A DNA stretch of 62,770 nucleotides from Gammaproteobacteria bacterium. Lineage in GTDB: Bacteria; Pseudomonadota; Gammaproteobacteria; Pseudomonadales; Azotimanducaceae. Below are positions 53,298 through 61,198 of this stretch, piece by piece (position 1 is the first letter of the stretch; every line of letters starts with the position of its first letter). The translations under genes were made by a program, and so were the position numbers. A model generated the notes under the pieces. The model was not told the DNA's origin, searched no databases, and saw only the letters and a list, made by a program, of their open reading frames with translations. The DNA lies in assembly GCA_005799745.1 (NCBI GenBank), contig SYFY01000193.1:1-62770 (forward strand), read 5' to 3'.

Positions 53298-54584
53298 GTG
53301 AAGCCACGCAGATGGTACCGCTTTACTCCCTATCTGGGGCGAGCACCTGCGTTGTCCGCACGTCAGTGGAAAGTGCTCGGACTGATTTTCGCAATCTCCT
53401 TCTTCGAAGCCTACGACCTCTCCCTGATGTCGATGAATCTTCGGCAAATACAGACAGAACTCGGTATTGATGAAGGATCACTCGGACTACTGGGCTCATT
53501 CATCCGCAGTGGCGCTTTGTTGGCACTTTTTGTCGTCCCCTTTGCGGATCGTTATGGGCGGCGTCGGGTGCTGCTCGTCACCATCATTGGCTATACGCTG
53601 GCCACTGCGATGACGGCGTTTGCGCCGAATGTGGAATCGTTTGTTTTCCTCCAGTTTATCGCGCGCATGTTTGCGATTTCGGAAGGCATACTCGCGGCGG
53701 TGGTGATCGTCGAAGAGTTCGCGCCAGAGAATCGTGGTTGGGGAATTGGTGCCGCCGCTGCGATTCAAGCGGGCGGTGCAGGATTCGCTTCCATGATGTT
53801 CGGGTTTGTCGAATTGTTGCCGTATGGCTGGCGGTCGCTTTATCTGATAGGTGTGATACCGCTTTTCCTGATTGCCTGGTGGCGACGCACGCTGCCTGAA
53901 ACGGGGCAGTTCACCGAGCTTGGAAACGTTTTGCATAATGCGCCAGTGCCGTTGGTTTCCAACGTGCTCAGGATCGTCCGAGAGCATCCACGCAATTTCC
54001 TTCTTCTGGCGATAACCCTTTTCTGTTTCAGCGTTGCTGGGGCTGGCGCGACCTTTTTTGCACCGAAATACCTGCAGGACGTGCACGGTTGGACTCCGTC
54101 GGAAATCGCGCTCTTGATGTTCTTTGGTGGTGCGCTCGCCGTAATCGGCAATCCGTTATCGGGATGGCTCAGCGACCGTTTTGGTCGGCGACCAACAGGC
54201 GCGCTCTTTAGCCTGGGATTTGGTGTGACGCTGATAACGTTCTATTCAACAGGTGGCTGGATCGCGCCGGTGATGTTGATCGCTGCGCTCTTCTTCACGA
54301 TGGGCGCGGCAGTGACTCTCAATACCTATAGCGTGGAGCTCTTCCCCACGTCCATGCGTGCCTCCGCCAGTGGCGCGACACAATGTGTGTCTGTGTTAGG
54401 CGCAATTGCAGGTCTGATGAGCGTATCGCTGCTCTTTGAGTTCGTCGGCAGCAACTGGGCTGCGATTGCGATCCTTGTGGGTTTCAGCCTCGTGGTCGCG
54501 CCAGTGATCTACTGGTTTTTCCCGGAAACGGCAGGCAAGTCCCTGGAAGAAATCGCACCTGAGCGGCTGGTACCGGCGCCGTAA
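53298..54584 (+). CDS. MFS transporter (sugar porter / aromatic acid:H+ symporter-like)
   Basis: A 428-residue permease with twelve predicted membrane helices. Between helices 2 and 3 is the MFS signature (PFADRYGRRRVL), repeated in the second half as GWLSDRFGRRPTGAL; WRSLYLIGVIP, RRTLPETGQF and the C-terminal WFFPETAGKSLEEI are typical of the sugar-porter/AAHS-like group. EAYDLSLMSM in helix 1 resembles the acid-residue motif of aromatic acid symporters. GTG 53298 is the first in-frame start but lacks a good ribosome-binding site. The neighbouring crotonase suggests an organic acid substrate. Confidence 0.87.
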   Translation: MKPRRWYRFTPYLGRAPALSARQWKVLGLIFAISFFEAYDLSLMSMNLRQIQTELGIDEGSLGLLGSFIRSGALLALFVVPFADRYGRRRVLLVTIIGYTLATAMTAFAPNVESFVFLQFIARMFAISEGILAAVVIVEEFAPENRGWGIGAAAAIQAGGAGFASMMFGFVELLPYGWRSLYLIGVIPLFLIAWWRRTLPETGQFTELGNVLHNAPVPLVSNVLRIVREHPRNFLLLAITLFCFSVAGAGATFFAPKYLQDVHGWTPSEIALLMFFGGALAVIGNPLSGWLSDRFGRRPTGALFSLGFGVTLITFYSTGGWIAPVMLIAALFFTMGAAVTLNTYSVELFPTSMRASASGATQCVSVLGAIAGLMSVSLLFEFVGSNWAAIAILVGFSLVVAPVIYWFFPETAGKSLEEIAPERLVPAP

Positions 54585-54587
54585 AGA

Positions 54588-55127
54588 TCAAACGATGCGT
54601 GGCAGCTCGATATAGACGCTGTCCCCCGGTCGCCACAACTCATGGGCGCGTTTTAAAGCAGCCCAACGACCGAGAATAGGCTGCGGATCGCCGTGCAGCT
54701 CCGTGAAACAACCATTCACGGCACGTGTATCGAAGTAGGCCGCGTCCACACCATCAGCATACAGTCGACAGGCGTCGACAAAGCCCTTGGAAATCAGCCG
54801 CTGATATTCGGCTTCGAAGTCATGCACGAGTATGGCGAGATGATGAAACCCTTCTTCGCCTTTTTTGAACATGTCGCGATAGATCGACGGTGTGTCGTCG
54901 TGTTGCTGGATGAACTGGATCATCGTCTCGCCGAGGTATCCAAACGCGTAGGACACATCGGCTTCCTGATCGGTGCCACGGTAGTGAAAGCGATCCGTCT
55001 GGTGGTGCATCGCTTTGCGAAACGGGCCTGCACCGTAGAGGTCGCTCCATTTATGAATGGATGCATCGAGATCGTTGACCAGGAAGGCTTCCTGGAAAAA
55101 CGGATAACGCGAGATTCGGTCTGACAT
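54588..55127 (-). CDS. VOC family (glyoxalase/dioxygenase fold) protein
   Basis: A 179-residue protein of the vicinal oxygen chelate superfamily. QEAFLVNDLDASIHKWSDLYGAGPF is the usual first beta-alpha-beta unit; GFHHLAILVHDFEAEYQRLISKG is the second, giving the metal histidine, and NGCFTELHG supplies the terminal glutamate. The FxxGxx pattern resembles methylmalonyl-CoA epimerase-like and lactoylglutathione lyase-like proteins, function not decided. ATG 55127. It is convergent with the transporter with three bases between stops, and follows a small membrane gene on its own strand. Confidence 0.86.
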   Translation of the reverse strand: MSDRISRYPFFQEAFLVNDLDASIHKWSDLYGAGPFRKAMHHQTDRFHYRGTDQEADVSYAFGYLGETMIQFIQQHDDTPSIYRDMFKKGEEGFHHLAILVHDFEAEYQRLISKGFVDACRLYADGVDAAYFDTRAVNGCFTELHGDPQPILGRWAALKRAHELWRPGDSVYIELPRIV

Positions 55128-55146
55128 GGTGATGGACTCCTTTGAG

Positions 55147-55443
55147 CTATCGATTGAGCACGATTAACGTGATGAAAACCATCAAAACGGCGACGAGACA
55201 CTCGAGCACAAAGAAGAGTCCCGTTGCGAGAATACGTGACATCAACGTATACGCTGGATTGAGTGACCAATACAGTACTGCGGCCGCAACCGCGACGAGC
55301 AGGTAGGCGATGCCGGCATAGAGAGCGGCGCGCTCGCCGTCCGTGGCAGAGCGTCCGGCTGTAATGCCGAGCGCTGTGAGCACGATGACGTCGATGACGG
55401 CAGTGCCTGCCAGCATCGCGGCCATGACCAGGGCGTTTTTCAC
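55147..55443 (-). CDS. Small three-helix membrane protein, unknown
   Basis: A 98-residue protein with three hydrophobic helices (LVMAAMLAGTAVIDVIVLTA; YAGIAYLLVAVAAAVLYW; LFFVLECLVAVLMVFITLIV). No recognised family. A glutamate lies inside the third helix. It precedes the VOC gene by 20 bases on the same strand and is probably cotranscribed with it. ATG 55443. Little else can be said. Confidence 0.65.
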   Translation of the reverse strand: MKNALVMAAMLAGTAVIDVIVLTALGITAGRSATDGERAALYAGIAYLLVAVAAAVLYWSLNPAYTLMSRILATGLFFVLECLVAVLMVFITLIVLNR

Positions 55444-55596
55444 GAGGGCAGCCGTTTATTCCCTTGGCGTCGATTGAAGCACAGGTTCGCTCCACCCCCA
55501 AAACACTTGGATACCTCGACGACAACTCATCCAGTCCACAGTTTGACCGCCATCTTCGGTACTATCCGCCGCTTTGCAAACCTCAGGGATTTACTC

Positions 55597-56262
55597 ATGA
55601 AGCTCTATCAAGGCGCTCTTTCCCCATTCGCCGCACGGGTTCGTATGCAGGTTTATGCCAAGGGCCTCGATGGCAATGGTATTGAGCTGGCCGAAGCGCC
55701 GGGGGGCACCAGTAGCCCCGAATACAAAGCGATGAACCCGACGGGCAAGATCCCTGCACTCGACATTGGCAAGCGAGTGATTCCGGAAAGCGAAGTCATC
55801 TGTGAGTACATCGAGGATGTCTTCCCGGCAAACCCACTCAGACCTTCAGACCCGGAACAGCGCGCGCAGGTCAGGCTGTTGTCCCGCTTTGTTGATCTGT
55901 ACCTCTACCCGCGCATGTCGCCGCTGTATACGCAGCTTGATCCCTCGACCCGTGATACGGCCGCAGTGACTGCAGGTCTGAAGACGCTGGATGAAACCTT
56001 TGACATGTTTGAACGGCTGTTGAAGGACGGTGGCTATCGCAGTGGTGCTTTTGCGGTCGGAAATTCGTTAACACTCGCAGATTGCGCCGTCGTGCCAGGC
56101 TTTTTTTTCGTGAGCGCGTTGCTCCCGCGGCTCGGACGCACGCCAGCGTTCGCGGGATTTGACACACTGGCGGAGTATTACGGGGCAGCGTCGAAACAAC
56201 CGGTTGCGGCACGAGTCACCGGTGAGATGGGCAAGGCACTCGCAGCGATGCTCGGCGCATAG
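55597..56262 (+). CDS. Glutathione S-transferase family protein
   Basis: A 221-residue GST. The N-terminal thioredoxin-like domain reads KLYQGALSPFAARVRMQVYAKG with Ser as possible catalytic residue, then MNPTGKIPAL and the glutathione-binding ESEVICEYIEDVFP. The helical C-terminal domain has SLTLADCAVVPG. The sequence is closest in pattern to zeta/maleylacetoacetate-isomerase-like or beta GSTs. ATG 55597 has AGGGA upstream. The next gene follows after 12 bases, so the two are probably one unit. Confidence 0.9.
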   Translation: MKLYQGALSPFAARVRMQVYAKGLDGNGIELAEAPGGTSSPEYKAMNPTGKIPALDIGKRVIPESEVICEYIEDVFPANPLRPSDPEQRAQVRLLSRFVDLYLYPRMSPLYTQLDPSTRDTAAVTAGLKTLDETFDMFERLLKDGGYRSGAFAVGNSLTLADCAVVPGFFFVSALLPRLGRTPAFAGFDTLAEYYGAASKQPVAARVTGEMGKALAAMLGA

Positions 56263-56274
56263 GCGATCCATCAC

Positions 56275-57033
56275 ATGCGCATCCTCCTCACCAATGACGA
56301 CAGTCACGACTCGCCGCTGTTCCTGCTCGCGATCACTGTGCTCAAGAAGCTGGGCGATCTGACGGTGGTTGTCCCCGCTGAAGAACAAAGTTGGAAAGGT
56401 AAATCGATGACACGGTTCGGTGCGATCTACGCGCAGCGAATCGATCTGCATGGAACGTCTGCGTGGGCGGTCACTGGAACGCCTGCGGATTGTGTGAACC
56501 TCGCCATCTACAACCTCATGGAGCAACCCCCCGACATCGTCGTGTCTGGCATCAACATCGGCATCAATACGGGCCTTGGATTCTTCATGGCATCCGGCAC
56601 GCTCGGAGCGTGTTTCGAAGCGAATATCGCGCGTGTGCCTGCGATAGCGTTGTCGCAAGCGATGACCCGTGAAGACTTCATGTATTGGTCAGAGCATCGA
56701 AACCTGCCTGCAGATTCGTTGGCGCGTATGGAGGCGTCTACACGCCAGTTGATGCCGCAGATCTGGGCGGACTACGCGCTGACGATGAAGCAGCCGGTGA
56801 CGTGGAGCTTTAATCTGCCCGATCCACCCTTCGAGCCGAAGATCATCCGTGCACGACTTGGGCGAACCTACTACCGCCAGTGTTTCCAGCAGTGCGGCGA
56901 TCAGTACTTTCACGATCTGCGCCCGTTCACTATCGATCAAGCGCCGGATACCGATCAGGTGGTGGTGGCAAGTGGCAATGTGAGCGCTACACGAATCGAC
57001 ATTAGTGACATCGGACAGATGCAACATGTCTGA
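56275..57033 (+). CDS. SurE-like 5'/3'-nucleotidase
   Basis: A 252-residue protein of the SurE fold: RILLTNDD at the N-terminus supplies the metal-binding Asp-Asp; VVVPAEEQSWKGKSMT gives the serine loop, AVTGTPADCVNLAI and VVSGINIGINTGLGFFMASGTLGACFEA the asparagine and following turn. It dephosphorylates nucleoside monophosphates in stationary phase in relatives. Departures: NDDS instead of the usual NDDG, and a C-terminus longer in loops. It is not beside pcm/rpoS as classical surE is, so it is likely a paralogue. ATG 56275, 12 bases after the GST gene. Confidence 0.85.
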   Translation: MRILLTNDDSHDSPLFLLAITVLKKLGDLTVVVPAEEQSWKGKSMTRFGAIYAQRIDLHGTSAWAVTGTPADCVNLAIYNLMEQPPDIVVSGINIGINTGLGFFMASGTLGACFEANIARVPAIALSQAMTREDFMYWSEHRNLPADSLARMEASTRQLMPQIWADYALTMKQPVTWSFNLPDPPFEPKIIRARLGRTYYRQCFQQCGDQYFHDLRPFTIDQAPDTDQVVVASGNVSATRIDISDIGQMQHV

Positions 57034-57051
57034 AACCCCCTGCAGTTTGCG

Positions 57052-58002
57052 ATGGCTAGTCAACTAGCGATGGGTGGCGACGTAAGTGCCGCAGCCAAGT
57101 TGCTGCTGCGCGGCGAACTGGTCGGCATTCCCACAGAAACGGTCTATGGTCTTGCCGCCAACGTTTTTGATGTTGATGCGGTGCTGCGTATTTTCGAGGT
57201 CAAGGCGCGCCCGGCATTCGACCCGTTGATCGTGCACATCCATGATCGTGCGCAGCTCAGTGCTTTGGTGTCACAGGTTCTTCCTGAAGCTGAAGCACTC
57301 ATGCGGTGTTTCTGGCCAGGACCTCTGACGTTGGTGTTGCCGAAGTCAGCAGCTGTGCCCGATGTTGTGACGAGTGGGCTCGACACCGTGGCGATTCGGA
57401 TGCCTAATCATCCGCTTACGCTTGCCCTTCTGCAGGTAATCGACACGCCACTCGCCGCGCCAAGTGCGAATCCGTTCGGTTATGTGAGCCCGACCACGGC
57501 GGCCCATGTTGCGGATCAACTTGGAGAGAAGATTCCCTACGTTCTTGATGGTGGTCCATGCACCGTCGGTGTAGAGAGCACGATCATCGGTTGGGAAGAC
57601 GGGCTGCCTGTGCTCTATCGTCCCGGAGGCTTGCCCATTGAGGAGATTGAAGCGGTGATCGGCTCCGTGCGTCCGCATGTCCAAAAAGTGTTACCCGTCG
57701 CGCCTGGCATGATCGAAAGCCACTATGCGCCGCGTAAACCCTTGATCGTGGGTGATGTGGGTTCACTGCTCGTGAAGCACCGCGACAAGTCGATCGGCGT
57801 GATTTCTTTCACTAATAACCTCGGTGCTGTTCGGTGCGAGACGTTGTCACCGTCAGGCGATCTGAAGGAAGCAGCGCGAAATCTGTTCGGTGCAATCAGG
57901 TTTCTGGACGCCAGTGACGTGGAACTGATCGTTGCCGAAGTGTTTCCTGATCGGGAGCTCGGTCGAGCGATCAATGATCGGCTCAGGAGAGCGTCCGCTT
58001 AG
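57052..58002 (+). CDS. L-threonylcarbamoyladenylate synthase, Sua5 type
   Basis: Makes threonylcarbamoyl-AMP for t6A37 tRNA modification. A YrdC domain occupies residues 1-200: VGIPTETVYGLAAN, FEVKARPAFDPLIVHI (the Lys-x-Arg ATP site), WPGPLTLVLPKSA, LAAPSANPFGYVSPT and VESTIIGWEDG. A Sua5 C-terminal domain follows (GMIESHYAPRKPLIV to the end), so this is the long, two-domain form of 316 residues. ATG 57052 or ATG 57070 both possible. Follows the SurE-like gene by 18 bases; perhaps one transcript with it and the GST gene. Confidence 0.93.
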   Translation: MASQLAMGGDVSAAAKLLLRGELVGIPTETVYGLAANVFDVDAVLRIFEVKARPAFDPLIVHIHDRAQLSALVSQVLPEAEALMRCFWPGPLTLVLPKSAAVPDVVTSGLDTVAIRMPNHPLTLALLQVIDTPLAAPSANPFGYVSPTTAAHVADQLGEKIPYVLDGGPCTVGVESTIIGWEDGLPVLYRPGGLPIEEIEAVIGSVRPHVQKVLPVAPGMIESHYAPRKPLIVGDVGSLLVKHRDKSIGVISFTNNLGAVRCETLSPSGDLKEAARNLFGAIRFLDASDVELIVAEVFPDRELGRAINDRLRRASA

Positions 58003-58161
58003 GGCGTTGCTTCCTAGGGCTCCTGCTTTGGTCAGATCCCACTCCAGGGTGATCCGATTCGCCGAACACTCACAACGAGTTCGGTCTTTTGCGCGTTGGA
58101 ATCCCTCCGCTCATGTTCAAAGTGCTTGGAAGGCTCGTCCCACTGCGAGCACAGTATGCAC

Positions 58162-58370
58162 ATGAAACGTACGAATCTTGTGTTGAACGAAGATCTCCTT
58201 GAAGAAGCCACCCGGCTGTCCCGGGAGAAAACGTATTCGCGCGCGCGGTTGAGAGAGCGCTCGAGGACTTCGTTCGCCGAATAAAAGCTCGGCGCATTCT
58301 CGATCTCCGCGGATCAGGGGCTTGGGAAGGCGAGTTGTCCGAGATGCGAGGCGATCTCAAACCGGTGTGA
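58162..58370 (+). pseudogene. Decayed VapB-type antitoxin
   Basis: The start MKRTNLVLNEDLLEEATRLS is a classic VapB ribbon-helix-helix N-terminus. A CG dinucleotide run at 58232-58241 has one extra CG pair, which shifts the frame after TYSRA; with two bases fewer it would continue VERALEDFVRRIKARRILDL and GSGAWEGELSEMRGD to the TGA at 58368. As it stands a 40-residue product with an altered tail results. It is followed by a vapC remnant. The interval 58003-58161 upstream shows nothing else. Confidence 0.78.
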
Positions 58371-58381
58371 AAGAAGTCGAG

Positions 58382-58477
58382 ATGATTCTGGTCGATACCT
58401 CGATTTGGATTGCAACGTTTCGTGCAGCGGTGCCGATTGATCTCCTGGCTATGCAGATATTGACGCCGTCGATTTAG
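58382..58477 (+). pseudogene. VapC (PIN-domain) toxin remnant
   Basis: Starts MILVDTSIWIATFR, the PIN-domain N-terminus with the first catalytic aspartate, eleven bases after the vapB stop, as in intact VapBC operons. The frame stops at 58475 after 31 residues instead of about 130. Another frame just beyond (58450-58524, YADIDAVDLALCYTLRAL) resembles a PIN C-terminus, so a large internal deletion is likely. Not expected to be functional. Confidence 0.75.
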
Positions 58478-58582
58478 CGCTGTGCTACACCCTGAGAGCG
58501 CTGTCGTTTTCGGGAGTAGCATGAGCAGGTCTCTACGCTGACTATCTGAACCCTTCGAGTTGAACAGAGTGAGTGTTCCAGC

Positions 58583-58957
58583 ATGAGTGACGAACAAGAA
58601 ATTCGAGAAACGATCCAGGTCTACTTCGATTGCATGTATGAGTCGAGTGCCGCCAAGACACACGCGGTGTTCCATCCCAACGCGAAGATCACGGGTTATC
58701 TCCCCAACGGTTTGCAGCAAATGACCGTAGGCGATTTTACGGGCTTTGTTGCGGGGCAAAAGCCTTCTGCGAAAGAGAAAGGAGAGAAGGCCCGTCTCGA
58801 TGTGCTCTCTCTGGAGCTCGCTGGTTCAACGGCCGTCGCGCGAGTGCGCGATGACTACCTTGGCATGACCTTTCTGGACACTTTGTCCTTCTTGAAGGTT
58901 GATGAGAAGTGGAGCATCTATAACAAGCTTTTCCACGTAGAAGGGAAATCTGGCTGA
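58583..58957 (+). CDS. Nuclear transport factor 2-like (lumazine-binding-type) protein
   Basis: A 124-residue single-domain protein of the SnoaL/NTF2-like fold. IRETIQVYFDCMYESSAAKTH, FHPNAKITGY and the C-terminal SFLKVDEKWSIYNKLFHVE match the putative lumazine-binding group, small cone-shaped dimers that bind ligands or act as isomerases; function here unknown. ATG 58583 is clear. It stands alone between the vapBC remnants and the second six-hairpin element, which begins seven bases after its stop. Confidence 0.85.
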   Translation: MSDEQEIRETIQVYFDCMYESSAAKTHAVFHPNAKITGYLPNGLQQMTVGDFTGFVAGQKPSAKEKGEKARLDVLSLELAGSTAVARVRDDYLGMTFLDTLSFLKVDEKWSIYNKLFHVEGKSG

Positions 58958-58963
58958 TCTCTA

Positions 58964-59148
58964 TAAGGAAGATCTGATTATTCAGACCTTCCTGTGTGGT
59001 GCATGGAAGCACCATCACTTTCCATGCGTGCGGCGCGTGCCTCGCACGCGCATTCACGGGCAAAGCCCGTGTAAACGCAGGGAAAATGCGAGGAATCCGA
59101 AGGATTCCGACCTGATCAATTCGCAGGAGCGAATTGATCAGAGTCACT
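58964..59148. repeat. Dispersed six-hairpin intergenic element, copy 2
   Basis: A 185-base element matching 52118-52303. Six consecutive hairpins cover nearly all of it: 58966-58993 (12-bp stem with one mismatch), 59001-59027 (GCATGGAA stem), 59033-59051 (GCGCGTGC/GCACGCGC, perfect), 59055-59071 (CACGGGC/GCCCGTG), 59092-59108 (GGAATCC/GGATTCC) and 59112-59141 (CTGATCAATTCG with its exact complement). It runs to the stop codon of nadE on the other strand, so it may also serve as nadE's 3' end. No open reading frame and no tRNA-like shape. Confidence 0.8.
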
Positions 59149-61069
59149 ACAAGAGATCAATTTCCGCGAGCCAGTGAGTAACCACTGCTTCGTCGGGCAT
59201 TCGCCAATCACCTCTTGGTGACAGACTGACAGTTCCCACTTTGGGCCCCGGCGGCAACGTGGTGCGTTTGAACTGTTGCGCGAAGAATCGCTGGATGAAG
59301 ACCCGTAGCCATTTGCGAATGGTTGCGCGATCGAACGTACCTGCGAATGCCGCTGTGGCGAGCGCCAACATGCGCGCAGGGCCCGCGCCGGTACGCAGGA
59401 GTTGGTACAGGAAAAAATCGTGCAGCGCATAAGGACCAATCAGATCTTCCGTCTTCTGCGCGATCTCGCCGTTTTTTGTCGGTAGTAGTTCCGGAGAGAT
59501 GGGCGTTGCGAGAATTCGCTCGAGCACGTCTGCCGTAGGCTTGTCGGCGCGATGTTGTGCATACCAACGCACGAGGTAGGTCATCATCGTCTTGGGTACC
59601 GACGCGTTCACGTTGTAGTTCGCCATGTGATCAGCGTTAAACGTGCACCAGCCGAGCGCGAGCTCTGAGAGATCACCTGTACCCACCACGATGCCATTCT
59701 GCTGGTTGGCGTAGTTAAAGAAAATCTGCGTACGTTCACGCGCTTGGGCGTTTTCGAACACCACATCGTGTGCGGTGTGACTCAGCGCGGCGAGGTGGTC
59801 TTCAACCGCCGCATGGATCGGTATTTCCTTCACGGCAATGCCGCTGCAGCTCGCAAGTTGAAGAACACTCTCAAACGTGTGATCAGAGGTACCGGGTCCC
59901 GGCAACGTCAAAGCATGTAGCGCTTCCGCCGGCATGTTCAATCGCTTCAGCGATTCCAGACACACCAGAAACGCGAGTGTCGAGTCGAGTCCTCCAGAGA
60001 GTCCGATCACCAGTGTTTTTGCACGGCTGGCGAGTACTCGCCGTGCAAGCCCAGTGCTTTGTATAGCGATGATTTCTTCGGCGCGACGCGCAAACTGATC
60101 GGGGTCGTTCGGCACAAAGGGATAGGCCGGTATCGCTCGATTCAGTCGATCAATCGGATGGCCTGATTTTGACAACTTGACCCTGGTGAATCCCGTAGGT
60201 CGTGTTGCTTGTGCAAAGGTCATGTTCTGCAGCCGCTCATGTCGCAGCCGCTGCACGTCGATATCGATCACTGCATTGTGGGTAACAAAATTGAACCGTG
60301 GACTGTCGAGCAGAGTCGAACCGTTTTCTGCCACCAGCAGATGTCCACCAAAGACGACATCCTTGGTGGACTCCATCGGTCCACTCCCGGCATACACGTA
60401 GGCACTGAACGTGCGTGCGCTTGTCATGCGCACGAGATCGCGGCGGTATTCAGCTTTGCCGATCAGCTCATTTGAGGCGGAAGGATTGAAGATGACTTCA
60501 GCACCCGCGAGCGCAGCATCGGTGGACGGCGGCGAGGGTGACCACAAGTCTTCGCAGATTTCGATACCGAAACGGAACGTCCCCTGATCGAAGGTCTGTC
60601 GGCGACTGATGCGAAATGTACCGAGCACATCGTCTGTGCAGGTCTCGTCCACGTCAGCACCCGACACGAACCAACGCTGCTCGTAAAACTCACCATAGTT
60701 GGGGTGGAAGGACTTCGGCACGATGCCGCGTATCTGTCCGCCTCCGAGAACTGCGGCCGCATTCAACAGGCGTCCGTCATCGAGTTTCCAGGGTGTACCG
60801 ACAATTGTCGTGATGCCTTTGCAAACCTCTGCCACCGACATGAGCGCCGCACGCGCAGCAGTCAACAAGGGCTCCCAGTGAAAAAGGTCTTCGCAGCTAT
60901 AGCCGGTTAACGCGAGTTCCGGAAACACCACCACTTCCGCACCCTGGGCGCGAGCCGCTTCGATGCCAGCAACCAGTTCGCGGGCATTCGCTTCGGGGTC
61001 GCCAAGCGCAAGCACAGGCACCACTGCGGCGACCCGAATGAAACCATGCTGGCGAAAATCTGTGGTCAT
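59147..61069 (-). CDS. nadE: Glutamine-dependent NAD+ synthetase
   Basis: Last step of NAD synthesis, amidating deamido-NAD with ammonia drawn from glutamine. The N-terminal nitrilase-type glutaminase domain (1-300) has Glu51 in FPELALTGYSCEDLF, the lysine in VPKSFHPNYGEFYE, and the nucleophilic cysteine in GIEICEDLWSP. The C-terminal synthetase domain has the P-loop LSGGLDSTLAFLV and GTGDLSELALGWCTF. At 640 residues it belongs to the long tubular glutaminase-synthetase class. ATG 61069. It stands alone, divergent from the acyl-CoA dehydrogenase pair, and its TAG stop is next to the six-hairpin element. Confidence 0.96.
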   Translation of the reverse strand: MTTDFRQHGFIRVAAVVPVLALGDPEANARELVAGIEAARAQGAEVVVFPELALTGYSCEDLFHWEPLLTAARAALMSVAEVCKGITTIVGTPWKLDDGRLLNAAAVLGGGQIRGIVPKSFHPNYGEFYEQRWFVSGADVDETCTDDVLGTFRISRRQTFDQGTFRFGIEICEDLWSPSPPSTDAALAGAEVIFNPSASNELIGKAEYRRDLVRMTSARTFSAYVYAGSGPMESTKDVVFGGHLLVAENGSTLLDSPRFNFVTHNAVIDIDVQRLRHERLQNMTFAQATRPTGFTRVKLSKSGHPIDRLNRAIPAYPFVPNDPDQFARRAEEIIAIQSTGLARRVLASRAKTLVIGLSGGLDSTLAFLVCLESLKRLNMPAEALHALTLPGPGTSDHTFESVLQLASCSGIAVKEIPIHAAVEDHLAALSHTAHDVVFENAQARERTQIFFNYANQQNGIVVGTGDLSELALGWCTFNADHMANYNVNASVPKTMMTYLVRWYAQHRADKPTADVLERILATPISPELLPTKNGEIAQKTEDLIGPYALHDFFLYQLLRTGAGPARMLALATAAFAGTFDRATIRKWLRVFIQRFFAQQFKRTTLPPGPKVGTVSLSPRGDWRMPDEAVVTHWLAEIDLL

Positions 61070-61198
61070 GACCCTTCCTGAGCAAGAAGGCGATTTCTGC
61101 TACCTGAAACCACGGTCTATTCGACCGCGCGTTTTCCGCACTCGCCTTCGATCTGTAAAGTGTAGAGAATCCTGAGTTCCTGATAAGGGGGAAAGATC

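Noticed and set aside
52118-59148. CRISPR array or tandem repeat cluster
   Set aside because: There are only two copies, about 6.7 kb apart, each ~186 bases with internal hairpins; no short regularly spaced repeats with unique spacers occur anywhere in the window.
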